A stretch of DNA of 16,452 bases from an uncultured Chloroflexota bacterium (GCA_937860285.1 CALMBS010000181.1:1-16452); one strand, 5' to 3'; positions 5,880 to 12,710 are shown, counted from the first letter of the stretch. Program-made: numbers and translations. Notes: a model not told the origin generated them from the letters alone.

Positions 5880-7658
5880 ATGCGTCCACTCACCTTCCCT
5901 GAAAGGCTGCGGAAGTTCAGAGTCGATCGGGGACTCTCCCAGCAGGACCTGGCTGGCCGGCTCGGAGTCGGCCAGACCACCGTGCTTCGCTGGGAGAACG
6001 GTACATCGAAGCCGTCCCCCCTGGCGGCGATCGGACTCAAGGAGATCGGCTTCGGGCCCATTGACCTCCGGGACACGAAGAGCACCTCCATCCCCCGCGC
6101 CAGCCTCGGACTGCGCTCCGGTCAGGACCTGAGAGGCGACACTCGGAGGCAAATCCGGATAGGTCCCACGGCGTACTCCTTCGACCCTTCTCCATACGTG
6201 GTCAACGGACCCCAGGACCAGCTGCCCTTTTTCGACAGCCTCCTTGCTCTACAGGAGATCAGCGACTTGCCTTGCCCATCGTCTGAGTATGCCAGGCGCT
6301 TGTCGGCAGTCGCTGGCATCCCGGAGTCCCGGACACTCTGCGCTCAATACCAGCTGGAGAAGCCCAAACCCAATGCCAACCACTGGAATCCCAACTACGG
6401 ACCGCACGGATGGCATCGATACGTAGGACGCTTCCCCCCGCACCTTGTCCGTGCCCTCATCAACCACTTCGGGGCCAGACCGGGCCAGACGATCTGCGAT
6501 CCCTTCTGCGGCAGCGGCACGACCCTGGTTGAAGCCCGTATGCTGGGACTCAAGGCCATCGGGATAGACCTTTGCCCATTGTCCTGTCTGATCAGCCGTG
6601 CCAAGAGCCAGTTCCCAGTGCGCCGCTCACAGCTGGATGAGGTCGGAGATTCCCTTTCCGCCTTCTACGGACGCACGTGGCGCTCCTTTCTCCACGGGAG
6701 AGACCCATCCACCGCGTCGTACGAGGAGATCCTGGGTCGCCGGGGCAACAGCATAGACGCTTTCCCGAACTGCGAAAGGTGGCTGACTCCGGAGGCGCTT
6801 CTCGGCGCCTCCATTGCAGTTGAGTTCGCCTCCGGCCTTGACGGGTACCAGCGCGACGTTGTCTGCTGCGCTCTGTCGTCACGAATGCGAAGCATAGGGA
6901 ATGTCGACGTTGACGTTGTTCGGGCCGAGTACAGGACTTCTCCGCGGACAGGCGTCGATGTCTTGCGTCTGGTGCACGCTGCACAGCGCGAGATAGCGTC
7001 GGACATAGAGGCGACCGTCGTTACCCACGGTGATCTCATGTCCTCACCTCAGGACATCTCGGTGATCGAAGGCAGCATGCTGGATGCGGACGTGCCACCA
7101 TCCTCCGTGGACTTCATCATCACCTCACCGCCATACGGTGTTGAGTCCCTCAGCTACCTCAGGACCCACTTGCTGAGCTATCGTTGTCTTGGGGCTGTGC
7201 TCAAGTACGATCCCTGTTCGTTCGATGACCGGGTGATCGGCTCGGAGTACGTGAGGGGGAACGGCCCCGGCCCGGCGAAGTCCGCGAAGGCAGCGGCATG
7301 CAGCCCGACCTTCGGCGAGTTCTTTCGCCGCCACCCGCGTGAGCCGTTGAGCGTCAAAGCAGATAACCGCCGGAAGATGATGGCCAGCTTTTTTGATGAC
7401 ATGCTGGAGGCCGCCGGTCGTTTCGCAGCGTGGCTGCGTCCCGGGGGGCGCCTGGCCTTTGTCATAGGCAACAAGAGGATTGGCGATGAGGTCATTCCGA
7501 CCGACCGCATCATCGCCGAGCTGTTTGGCGCACGAGGATTGACCTTGGACAGCACGGTCAGGCACAAGCTCAAATGCAGCAACAGCAACTCCGAGGTCCC
7601 ATGGCAGGAACGGGTAATCCAGGACGAACACGTCATGATCTTCAGTCGGAGGGCATGA
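5880..7658 (+). CDS. DNA methyltransferase (N4-C/N6-A type) with N-terminal XRE helix-turn-helix
   Basis: This 592-residue protein joins an XRE-type helix-turn-helix (about 7-60: RGLSQQDLAGRLGVGQTTV then LRWENGTSKP) to an amino-methyltransferase domain. Motif I is DPFCGSGTT (207-215), preceded by WHRYVGRFPPHLV (178-190) and followed by GIDL; the catalytic motif IV is TSPPY (415-419). The SPPY form is commonest in cytosine-N4 enzymes, but adenine cannot be excluded. About 200 residues between motifs I and IV would hold target recognition. The HTH could give target binding or self-repression. I chose the ATG at 5880 because the HTH begins there; an ATG at 5835 adds 15 residues, and neither has a strong ribosome site. 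A related methyltransferase follows three bases after the stop. GC is lower than in flanking genes, suggesting transfer. Confidence 0.88.
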   Translation: MRPLTFPERLRKFRVDRGLSQQDLAGRLGVGQTTVLRWENGTSKPSPLAAIGLKEIGFGPIDLRDTKSTSIPRASLGLRSGQDLRGDTRRQIRIGPTAYSFDPSPYVVNGPQDQLPFFDSLLALQEISDLPCPSSEYARRLSAVAGIPESRTLCAQYQLEKPKPNANHWNPNYGPHGWHRYVGRFPPHLVRALINHFGARPGQTICDPFCGSGTTLVEARMLGLKAIGIDLCPLSCLISRAKSQFPVRRSQLDEVGDSLSAFYGRTWRSFLHGRDPSTASYEEILGRRGNSIDAFPNCERWLTPEALLGASIAVEFASGLDGYQRDVVCCALSSRMRSIGNVDVDVVRAEYRTSPRTGVDVLRLVHAAQREIASDIEATVVTHGDLMSSPQDISVIEGSMLDADVPPSSVDFIITSPPYGVESLSYLRTHLLSYRCLGAVLKYDPCSFDDRVIGSEYVRGNGPGPAKSAKAAACSPTFGEFFRRHPREPLSVKADNRRKMMASFFDDMLEAAGRFAAWLRPGGRLAFVIGNKRIGDEVIPTDRIIAELFGARGLTLDSTVRHKLKCSNSNSEVPWQERVIQDEHVMIFSRRA

Positions 7659-7661
7659 GGA

Positions 7662-8864
7662 TTGGAGCGCAGCTGTTGCGGAGATCGACGGCAGATGCTG
7701 CAGGGTGCGGTTGGCAGGATCGAAGACCTGGACTGGGAATGCGTGGATGCTGATACTCAGTATCTCACGCACTCGATCCACCGGTACTCGAGCAAGTTTA
7801 TTCCGCAGATAGGCAGACAGGCCATCCAGCTGCTGACTCAACCGGGAGACCTTGTGCTCGACCCGTACTGCGGTTCCGGGACAGTGCTCCTTGAGTGCAG
7901 CCTGTCTCAGAGGCGTTCGATCGGGATCGACCTGAACCCGGTGGCTGTCCTGATCTCGAAGGTGAAGACCACGCCGGTCGGAAGGGCGAGGCTGCAGGAT
8001 TTCGTGCAGAGGATGGAGGCGCGGCTCATCCCCGGGACCGGCTGCGGCCACAGTATCGAAGAGATGATGGGGATGGCCAGTCGGGATCCACGCTGCAGCG
8101 ATTCCTGGTACCGCAAGTGGTTCAGGGATGATGTGCTCCTTGAGCTCATTGCCATAGACCGGGAGATAGCGGCGGAACGGGACGCAGAGTGCCGCGACAT
8201 TGCGCGTGTGGCCTTCAGCGATATCCTGCGCAGATGCAGCAACGCTCATCAAGGCTATCCCAACGTCATGTTGGACAAGAATCGAGGGATGGCCCCCCTG
8301 CCGGCACCGGAGTTCACCAGGCGGCTTCGCGAGATATCGCGTTCTGTGGGGGAGCTGGACTCGGCCCTGGCCGGGGCCCCGATCTCAGATGTGATTTGGG
8401 GAAGGGCGGAGAGCATTGCCCTGGCGGACTGCAGCGTTGATGCTGTCATCACGCACCCTCCGTATATTGGCAGCGTGCCGTATGCAGAGTACGGCTTGCT
8501 CAGCCTGGTCTGGCTGGGTCACGATCCGAAGAGGCTCGACGAAGAGCTCACGGGCGGCAAGAGGCACTCTGCCGACGTGGTAGAGCGCTTCGAGGCAGGT
8601 TTGCGTGGGATGTTGAGGGAAAGCCTGCGCGTCCTCAAGCCAGGAGCCTTCCTGTTCATGGTTCTCGGTGACCCGACCGTGCGGGGAGACCGAGTCGACC
8701 TGCGCCGGATGGCAACGCGAAACGCGTCCTCGCTGGGCTTCGGCCTGGCCGCGGAGCACCATCGCCAGGGCATCAACCGAAGGGCCAACCTGATGGGCCG
8801 TGAGTCTCTCCTGTTCTTCCGCAAGGACCCGGCCTCTCGGCAGGTATCCCTTCACCATGCTTGA
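7662..8864 (+). CDS. Second DNA methyltransferase of the pair, with HPPY motif
   Basis: This 400-residue protein is a relative of the preceding enzyme. IHRYSSKFIPQI (39-50) matches WHRYVGRFPPHL there, motif I is DPYCGSGTV (67-75) followed by IGIDLNP and VLISKVK, and motif IV is THPPY (264-268) then IGSVPYAEY and LVWLG. His265 takes the place of the usual Asp, Asn or Ser before PPY. There is no HTH. The start shown is TTG, three bases after the previous stop, with GGAGG nine bases upstream; an ATG at 7695 (389 residues) has only a distant GGAG. The tight coupling suggests that the two proteins act together, for instance on the two strands of one asymmetric site or as a heterodimer. No restriction nuclease lies nearby. 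Confidence 0.85.
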   Translation: MERSCCGDRRQMLQGAVGRIEDLDWECVDADTQYLTHSIHRYSSKFIPQIGRQAIQLLTQPGDLVLDPYCGSGTVLLECSLSQRRSIGIDLNPVAVLISKVKTTPVGRARLQDFVQRMEARLIPGTGCGHSIEEMMGMASRDPRCSDSWYRKWFRDDVLLELIAIDREIAAERDAECRDIARVAFSDILRRCSNAHQGYPNVMLDKNRGMAPLPAPEFTRRLREISRSVGELDSALAGAPISDVIWGRAESIALADCSVDAVITHPPYIGSVPYAEYGLLSLVWLGHDPKRLDEELTGGKRHSADVVERFEAGLRGMLRESLRVLKPGAFLFMVLGDPTVRGDRVDLRRMATRNASSLGFGLAAEHHRQGINRRANLMGRESLLFFRKDPASRQVSLHHA

Positions 8865-8890
8865 TCCCGGCACCACTGAGGCACGGGCAG

Positions 8891-8919
8891 TTGACAGACG
8901 CGCGCCAGGGCCGTAGCAT
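8891..8919 (+). promoter_or_regulatory. Sigma70-type promoter of the dodecin gene
   Basis: A perfect TTGACA (8891-8896) is followed after 17 bases by TAGCAT (8914-8919). The predicted start, near 8926, leaves a leader of about 44 bases containing the AAAGGAG ribosome site. Confidence 0.65.
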
Positions 8920-8969
8920 CCCATTAGGGCGTCTATCCCAACGATTTCGGTCTGAAAGGAGTGAGGGCA

Positions 8970-9185
8970 ATGGCAGACAGCGTCTACAAGGTGGTCGAGT
9001 TGGTGGGGACCAGCACTGAGTCCTGGGAAAAGGCGGCCGCTTTGGCCGTCGATCAGGCGGCCAAGACCCTTCGGGACCTTCGCATTGCCGAGGTGGTCGA
9101 GCTGGACGCGCAGATCGACGAAGGAAGGATCCGAGCCTACCGGGCAAAGGTCAGGGTCTCTTTCAAGTACGAGAAGGAGGACTAG
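8970..9185 (+). CDS. Dodecin family protein lacking the flavin-stacking Trp
   Basis: The 71-residue product has the dodecin length and layout: strand YKVVELVGTS (6-15), a helix ESWEKAAALAVDQAAKTLRD (17-36), then AEVVELDAQIDEGRIRAYRAKVRVSFKYE (40-68). Dodecins form twelve-subunit shells that store riboflavin, FMN or CoA. In flavin-binding members a Trp stands in the strand after the helix (LRWFEV or VVWAEV); here the segment reads LRIAEV, with Ile39 instead, so classical Trp-flavin stacking looks impossible. The ATG at 8970 has AAAGGAG eight bases upstream; the GTG at 8961 lies in that ribosome site and is rejected. The gene has its own promoter and a terminator 38 bases after the stop. Confidence 0.88.
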   Translation: MADSVYKVVELVGTSTESWEKAAALAVDQAAKTLRDLRIAEVVELDAQIDEGRIRAYRAKVRVSFKYEKED

Positions 9186-9223
9186 ACCCAAGCCACATCA
9201 GGGAAGGACCTGAGTTCACTCAC

Positions 9224-9250
9224 GGAAGAGGGGCTTCGAGCCCCTCTTCC
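9224..9250 (+). terminator. Hairpin terminator between convergent genes
   Basis: A perfect twelve-base-pair stem (GGAAGAGGGGCT at 9224-9235 with AGCCCCTCTTCC at 9239-9250) has a three-base TCG loop. It lies between the ends of dodecin (+) and the acetyltransferase (-) and probably ends dodecin transcription. Neither side has a strong T run, so direction is uncertain. Confidence 0.6.
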
Positions 9251-9294
9251 CATTCTCAACCCCGGCTTCTCCCGATCCTTCCGCGCGCGGTCCT

Positions 9295-9741
9295 CTACTC
9301 GATATCCCGGACGAAATCGACCAGCTCTCCGTGCTTGAACCCGAGCGACAGGAGCATCTTCTCGAACCGACCGGTCCGGCGCGGAATAAGGCACCGGGCC
9401 CTGATTCCCTTCTTCTGGCAGGTGTCGGCGAAGTGCTTCACCAGCGCTCTGCCGGCCCCCTGGCCCTGGTACTCAGGATCGACCCCCACAACGTTGATCC
9501 ACCCGCAGTCCGGCAGGGAGTACTCGGCGCCGCCGATGGTGCCGATGACGAAGCCGATAATCCGGCCGTTGAGCTCGGCCACGAAGGATAGAGGAGGGTG
9601 GTAGGTCCAGAAGTGATTGCTGGCCGCCGACCGGTCTCCTGATGGCCCGGACCCGCCAGTGATCCGCCTGTCCACATCGAGGATGTCCGGGAGGTCCCTC
9701 TGCCTGATACCGCGGATTCTCAGGCCCTGTGCCGTTTCCAT
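9295..9741 (-). CDS. GNAT-family N-acetyltransferase
   Basis: The 148-residue protein has a complete GNAT fold. It opens with the strand LRIRGIRQRDLPDIL, has the central strands LSFVAELNGRIIGFVIGTI (51-69), and then motif A, VVGVDPEYQGQGAGRALV (84-101), in which Q-G-Q-G-A-G is the acetyl-CoA pyrophosphate loop. The end GRFEKMLLSLGFKHGELVDFVRDI is the usual motif B region. Acetyl-CoA is the expected donor; the acceptor is unknown. GGAGGAGG lies seven bases before the ATG. The gene follows the glycosyltransferase by 24 bases on the same strand and is probably co-transcribed with it. Confidence 0.85.
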   Translation of the reverse strand: METAQGLRIRGIRQRDLPDILDVDRRITGGSGPSGDRSAASNHFWTYHPPLSFVAELNGRIIGFVIGTIGGAEYSLPDCGWINVVGVDPEYQGQGAGRALVKHFADTCQKKGIRARCLIPRRTGRFEKMLLSLGFKHGELVDFVRDIE

Positions 9742-9765
9742 CAGCCCGCCTCCTCCACGCCGCCG

Positions 9766-11178
9766 TCAGGCAACACTGGGAACGCGGCCACCTCCCGCCG
9801 TCTCCCCCGTTGAAGGTGGCGACGAGGGGAGCAGGCTCGGTGGCAACCTGGCGGCAGTAAAATCCTCCACCAGCGGTTCCAGCGCCCCGGCCAGCGCCCC
9901 TTGGGCCCTGGCCTGGTTCTCCAGCCTGGAGACCAGGTTCATGGCTGCCTTGCCCCAGGTGAAATAGCGGGCGGTCGCATGGGCAGCGCGGCGCATCCGG
10001 ATGCCTTCGTCCGGGCGCTTCTCAATGTAGGAGATGTACCCCACTATCTCCATCGGGTCCGCCGTCTCCAGAACGAAGGCGTTGACGAATGGCAGGGCGT
10101 AGTCCTCCCCCGTGCCGCCAGTAAACACAATGCCGCCCGCTGCCATGGCCTCCAGGCCCACCAGGCCGAATGGCTCTCGGCCGCTGTTGGCCAGCACGCC
10201 GTCCGCCGCGTGATATACAACCTGCAGGAAGTCCGAAGCCAGGGGGAACCTGATATCGATGATGTCGGCCGGGGCGGCGCCCCGGATCGCGGCCAGGTAC
10301 GACTCGAATGAGCTGTCCCTGGCCCATGCTTCCGCAATGGTGAGGCCCATCCGGCGGGCGCTGGCCATGACTTCTCCATGATGTGGTTCGATGCCGCCCC
10401 TCGCCAGCAGCGTCGTCCGCCGGCCCATCTCCTTGAGCCTGGCAGTGGCCTGGACCGCCTGGACCCAGCGCTTGTCCGGGTCCCAGCGGGCCACCTTGCA
10501 CAGAACGACGTCCGCGCCCACCGCCTCTCGCAGTTCCCGGGTCAGGGCAACGTCCGGACCGGCCAGCAGACCGTGAGGAATCCCGTTGGGGATGACCAGG
10601 GGATTGACCCCCCATTGCCACATCAGGTGTTTCATGTAGCGGCTGACGGTCGTGATGGTGGTGGTGTAGTTCAGCCTCCCCCAGTTGATGCGATCGAATG
10701 AGAAGGTGTTGTTGGCATTCCAGAACAGGACTGCCTGATTGCGCAGCCCTTCGTAGTGCAATGAGTCGCTGACGCGGCACATCGCCTCAGCTATATGCCA
10801 CTCCTCGCCGAGAACGACCACCAGCCTGTCATTCTGGACTGCGGGCTTCGCGATGTGGTGCGTGAGGAAGAGAGGAATAGACCGGTCGTAGTCCGCCAGC
10901 TTCCTCTCTTCGCCGTCGTAGACCCCGTTGGGATGATGCCTGCTGATCCACTGGCACCAGCGGTGGAGGATGAGTCTGCCCTGCTCGGTCGCCTCCTCTT
11001 CGGGGCGATGCGGGTCACCGATGAAGAAGATGTGGGTGGGGAAGCCCCTGCGGGCTAGAGTGGCAGCCAGGTGGCCGACCCGGACCCCCAGGCCGCCGGC
11101 GGTGGCATAGCTGTCCGGCCCCTCGAAAGAGAGGATGGCGAAGACCGTGTTCTTGGGTGTTATGTTCTCGTGTCTCAT
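9766..11178 (-). CDS. GT4-type glycosyltransferase (glycogen/starch-synthase-like)
   Basis: This 470-residue GT-B enzyme starts with ILSFEGPDSYATAGGLGVRVGHLAATLARRGF, the glycine-rich loop typical of glycogen/starch synthases and GT4 enzymes. Its second Rossmann half has the donor-site EX7E motif REPFGLVGLEAMAAGG (Glu335 and Glu343) followed by GGTGEDYA. The middle has VVIPNGIPHGLL-like sugar-nucleotide enzyme elements. The donor sugar and product are unknown. I chose the ATG at 11178, where the conserved domain begins, over an in-frame GTG at 11214 that adds 12 residues. The last 30 residues are Pro/Ser then Gly-rich (LPPSLLPSSPPSTGETAGGG) and look like translated intergenic repeat. A consensus promoter lies 284 bases upstream. 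Confidence 0.85.
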   Translation of the reverse strand: MRHENITPKNTVFAILSFEGPDSYATAGGLGVRVGHLAATLARRGFPTHIFFIGDPHRPEEEATEQGRLILHRWCQWISRHHPNGVYDGEERKLADYDRSIPLFLTHHIAKPAVQNDRLVVVLGEEWHIAEAMCRVSDSLHYEGLRNQAVLFWNANNTFSFDRINWGRLNYTTTITTVSRYMKHLMWQWGVNPLVIPNGIPHGLLAGPDVALTRELREAVGADVVLCKVARWDPDKRWVQAVQATARLKEMGRRTTLLARGGIEPHHGEVMASARRMGLTIAEAWARDSSFESYLAAIRGAAPADIIDIRFPLASDFLQVVYHAADGVLANSGREPFGLVGLEAMAAGGIVFTGGTGEDYALPFVNAFVLETADPMEIVGYISYIEKRPDEGIRMRRAAHATARYFTWGKAAMNLVSRLENQARAQGALAGALEPLVEDFTAARLPPSLLPSSPPSTGETAGGGRVPSVA

Positions 11179-11455
11179 CGCAGGTGCCTGGTCCTTCTGC
11201 TGCCAGGGATGCACCCCAAAGGCGATGTGTCCCTCTCACTACAGAACCCTCAGCCTTCGTTTGGACGTTGTGGTGCGACGGATGCCGGGTGGGCTGTCCC
11301 GGTGCAGTCTAGTCTGTTTGGCCCTCAGGCTGGACCTCGAGAAAGCCCGGTCGCTGCTGCCAGTCCCGGTGAGGGATGCTCCGGATAACGCTCTTTCCCC
11401 GATTGCCATGGCGTACAACACCTCTGCCAGATGCTTCCACGAATCGACGAGAAGG
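11179..11455 (-). other. Long leader of the glycosyltransferase gene
   Basis: About 277 bases separate the predicted transcription start from the ATG. There is no terminator with a T run in it. A frame from an ATG at 11409 (56 residues, Ser/Arg/Thr-rich, ending RRTTTSKRRLRVL) is open, but its composition is not protein-like enough to call. Otherwise I see nothing definite. Confidence 0.35.
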
Positions 11456-11461
11456 AATGTC

Positions 11462-11489
11462 ATTATAGCAGAGCAACTCGTCGTGTCAA
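11462..11489 (-). promoter_or_regulatory. Consensus promoter upstream of the glycosyltransferase operon
   Basis: On the minus strand a perfect TTGACA (11489-11484) and a perfect TATAAT (11467-11462) are 16 bases apart, and the -10 is preceded by the extended TG-C. It is the best promoter in the window. Transcription would start near 11455 and run toward the glycosyltransferase gene. Confidence 0.8.
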
Positions 11490-11610
11490 GACCCATCTGC
11501 GCATCGTGTCAGCTCCGATTGTATGGGGTGAAGCTCCGGGGGGCCGTGCGCCGTCCAATCATGCAGCAGGGCTGGTGACAGCCACGGGACTGACGATGCG
11601 GATGCGACCA

Positions 11611-11638
11611 TTGATACGTTGACGCAGCGGAGTACAAT
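11611..11638 (+). promoter_or_regulatory. Promoter of the candidate RNA gene
   Basis: TTGATA (11611-11616) and TACAAT (11633-11638) are 16 bases apart, each one base from consensus. Transcription would start near 11645, precisely where the long-range helix of the candidate RNA begins. It is divergent from the promoter at 11462-11489. Confidence 0.55.
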
Positions 11639-11644
11639 AGAACC

Positions 11645-11839
11645 AGGTTCTCGGGTGGTTGGAGCAGCCGGAAGTGGCAATATCCGCCAGAGCTAAATAG
11701 GCAGGGTTGGTACCTGCGCGGCTCCCTCGAAAAAGGAGCAAAAGGCGAGAAGGCTCAAAGGCGGAGCTAGACCAGGGAGGCTGGCGAGGTTGCCCGGGAA
11801 CCTCTCTCTTGGGGGCCGGAGCGGGCCCTCTTCCCTTTT
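11645..11839 (+). ncRNA. Candidate structured non-coding RNA, unclassified
   Basis: No convincing reading frame covers this segment. Bases 11645-11656 (AGGTTCTCGGGT) pair with 11792-11803 (GCCCGGGAACCT) over 12 base pairs, two of them G-U, closing a domain of about 160 bases. Inside are four small hairpins: TGGC/GCCA (11675-11678 with 11686-11689), GCAGG/CCTGC (11701-11705 with 11713-11717), GCTCC/GGAGC (11721-11725 with 11735-11739) and CCAG/CTGG (11772-11775 with 11781-11784). A promoter ends seven bases before it and a terminator-like hairpin ends it. I could not match it to RNase P, SRP RNA, tmRNA, 6S RNA or a known riboswitch. AGGGTTGGTACC at 11703 only superficially resembles the T-box sequence. 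Confidence 0.5.
11811..11839 (+). terminator. Terminator of the candidate RNA
   Basis: GGGGGCC (11811-11817) pairs with GGCCCTC (11824-11830) over seven base pairs with one G-U and a six-base loop, followed by TTCCCTTTT (11831-11839). Confidence 0.5.
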
Positions 11840-11878
11840 CGGGGACAGCCCATCGTACCGCGGCCCTCGAGCGCAGCC

Positions 11879-11907
11879 TTTACCGTGGGCGTCTGCTCGC
11901 CTATAAT
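11879..11907 (+). promoter_or_regulatory. Promoter upstream of tRNA-Thr
   Basis: TTTACC (11879-11884), a 17-base spacer and a perfect TATAAT (11902-11907). The next stable gene downstream is the tRNA at 12008, so the precursor would have a leader of about 95 bases. A short open frame (ATG at 11915, or ATG at 11930 behind GGAGG) runs into the tRNA and is not called. Confidence 0.6.
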
Positions 11908-12007
11908 CTCTGATATGCAGGAGGACGCCATGGCCCTCCTTGACGAGGTCCTCCCGGAGGGTGTCAGCGTCAGGCAGGCGTCAAGGCCCCGGTCCTCCAG
12001 CGTGCGG

Positions 12008-12082
12008 GCCAGCGTAGCTCAGTGGTAGAGCAGCGGTTTCGTAAACCGCGGGTCGGGGGTTCAAATCCTCTCGCTGGCTCCA
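12008..12082 (+). tRNA. tRNA-Thr(CGT)
   Basis: The acceptor stem GCCAGCG (12008-12014) pairs with CGCTGGC (12072-12078), followed by T and an encoded CCA (12080-12082). The anticodon stem GCGGT/ACCGC encloses TTCGTAA with anticodon CGT at 12040-12042. D loop (AGCTCAGTGGTAGAGC) and T loop (TTCAAAT) are canonical. Confidence 0.95.
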
Positions 12083-12542
12083 CTCTTTTCCCGGCGTCTC
12101 TTCGCGGCCGCCCGGTGTCCGGCTGCCGGGCTGGGGCTCGCTCATCGGTACCTGCCGAAGCCCGGTGCCCTAGTCACCCGGCGCCCCCCGGCGAAGGAAT
12201 CCCCGGCCCCGGGCCGACCAAGAGGGTAGAGGGGGGTAGTCCACGCATGAAGTTGATCGTCGCCAGGCGCAAGCGGGACCTCGAGTGCGAACTGCCGGCC
12301 GCCGACCATCCGCTGGACCCCGGGTGGTCGCAGGTAACCCAGAAGCCACAGCCCGGTCAGAGCGGCCTTCCGCTTCCCGGGTCCGTTCAGCACCCGCTGT
12401 GGATACAGCCCAGGTCACGACACCTTATGTGACGGCGCCGGTCCCCTGTTCTCCGGCGCAGCCTACGGTGGGCTTCGTACGGCGTGGCTTTCCATTAGCT
12501 TCTCCAGTCTCATATCGGACCCGGCCGCGCGGGCGGGGCCCA
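12083..12542 (+). other. 460-base gap without a supported gene
   Basis: The best frame is ATG 12247 to 12432 (61 residues, MKLIVARRKRDLECELP..., Pro/Gln-rich end) with a G-run but no proper ribosome site; I leave it uncalled. On the minus strand a 26-residue frame (12543-12463, RLEKLMESHAVRSPP) overlaps the stop of the small membrane gene by one base and may be a spurious extension. No repeats or terminators stand out. Confidence 0.4.
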
Positions 12543-12710
12543 TCACCTCCTCCCGTACTGCTGGCCTCCCGACCTGGTTTCCCGGGGCTGCCTCAGAGCC
12601 CGTGGCTGCTGCCGGGCCGGTTGATGCGCTCTGCCGTAGGCCCACCCTAGCAGCCTGAGGACGACGGCCATGGCCACCATGATCGTAGCCGCAGTGTAGA
12701 TCCAGCTCAT
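12543..12710 (-). CDS. Small single-span membrane protein, 55 aa
   Basis: The ATG at 12710 is preceded by AGGAGGT five bases away, the best ribosome site in the neighbourhood. The product begins MSWIYTAATIMVAMAVVLRLLGW, one membrane helix (about 3-23), followed by a 30-residue basic, Gln/Arg/Pro-rich tail ending GRR. This is the same general plan as the 45-residue protein at 1672-1809: one helix and a basic tail, behind a GA-rich ribosome site. The frame is shorter than the usual 60-residue cut-off and is easily missed. No family is recognised. It lies alone between tRNA-Thr and the divergent coiled-coil gene, whose promoter is 110 bases upstream on the other strand. Confidence 0.5.
   Translation of the reverse strand: MSWIYTAATIMVAMAVVLRLLGWAYGRAHQPARQQPRALRQPRETRSGGQQYGRR

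Noticed and set aside
11239..11496. 85-residue minus-strand frame in the glycosyltransferase leader
   Set aside because: Its start lies upstream of the predicted promoter and its Ser/Arg/Thr-rich composition is not protein-like.
11703..11721. T-box-like sequence AGGGTTGGTACCTGCGCGG
   Set aside because: It departs from the T-box consensus by insertions, no specifier stem is visible and no aminoacyl-tRNA synthetase or amino acid gene follows.
12022..12432. 136-residue plus-strand frame
   Set aside because: It begins inside tRNA-Thr and has no ribosome site or recognisable domain; even the shorter version from 12247 is weak.
12463..12543. 26-residue frame overlapping the stop of the 55-residue membrane gene (TGATG)
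   Set aside because: The only GGAGG stands two bases from the ATG, too close to act, and the peptide is too short to judge.
12285..12650. 121-residue Pro/Arg-rich frame
   Set aside because: It has no ribosome site, its composition is typical of GC-rich noncoding shadow frames, and it is antisense to the small membrane gene.
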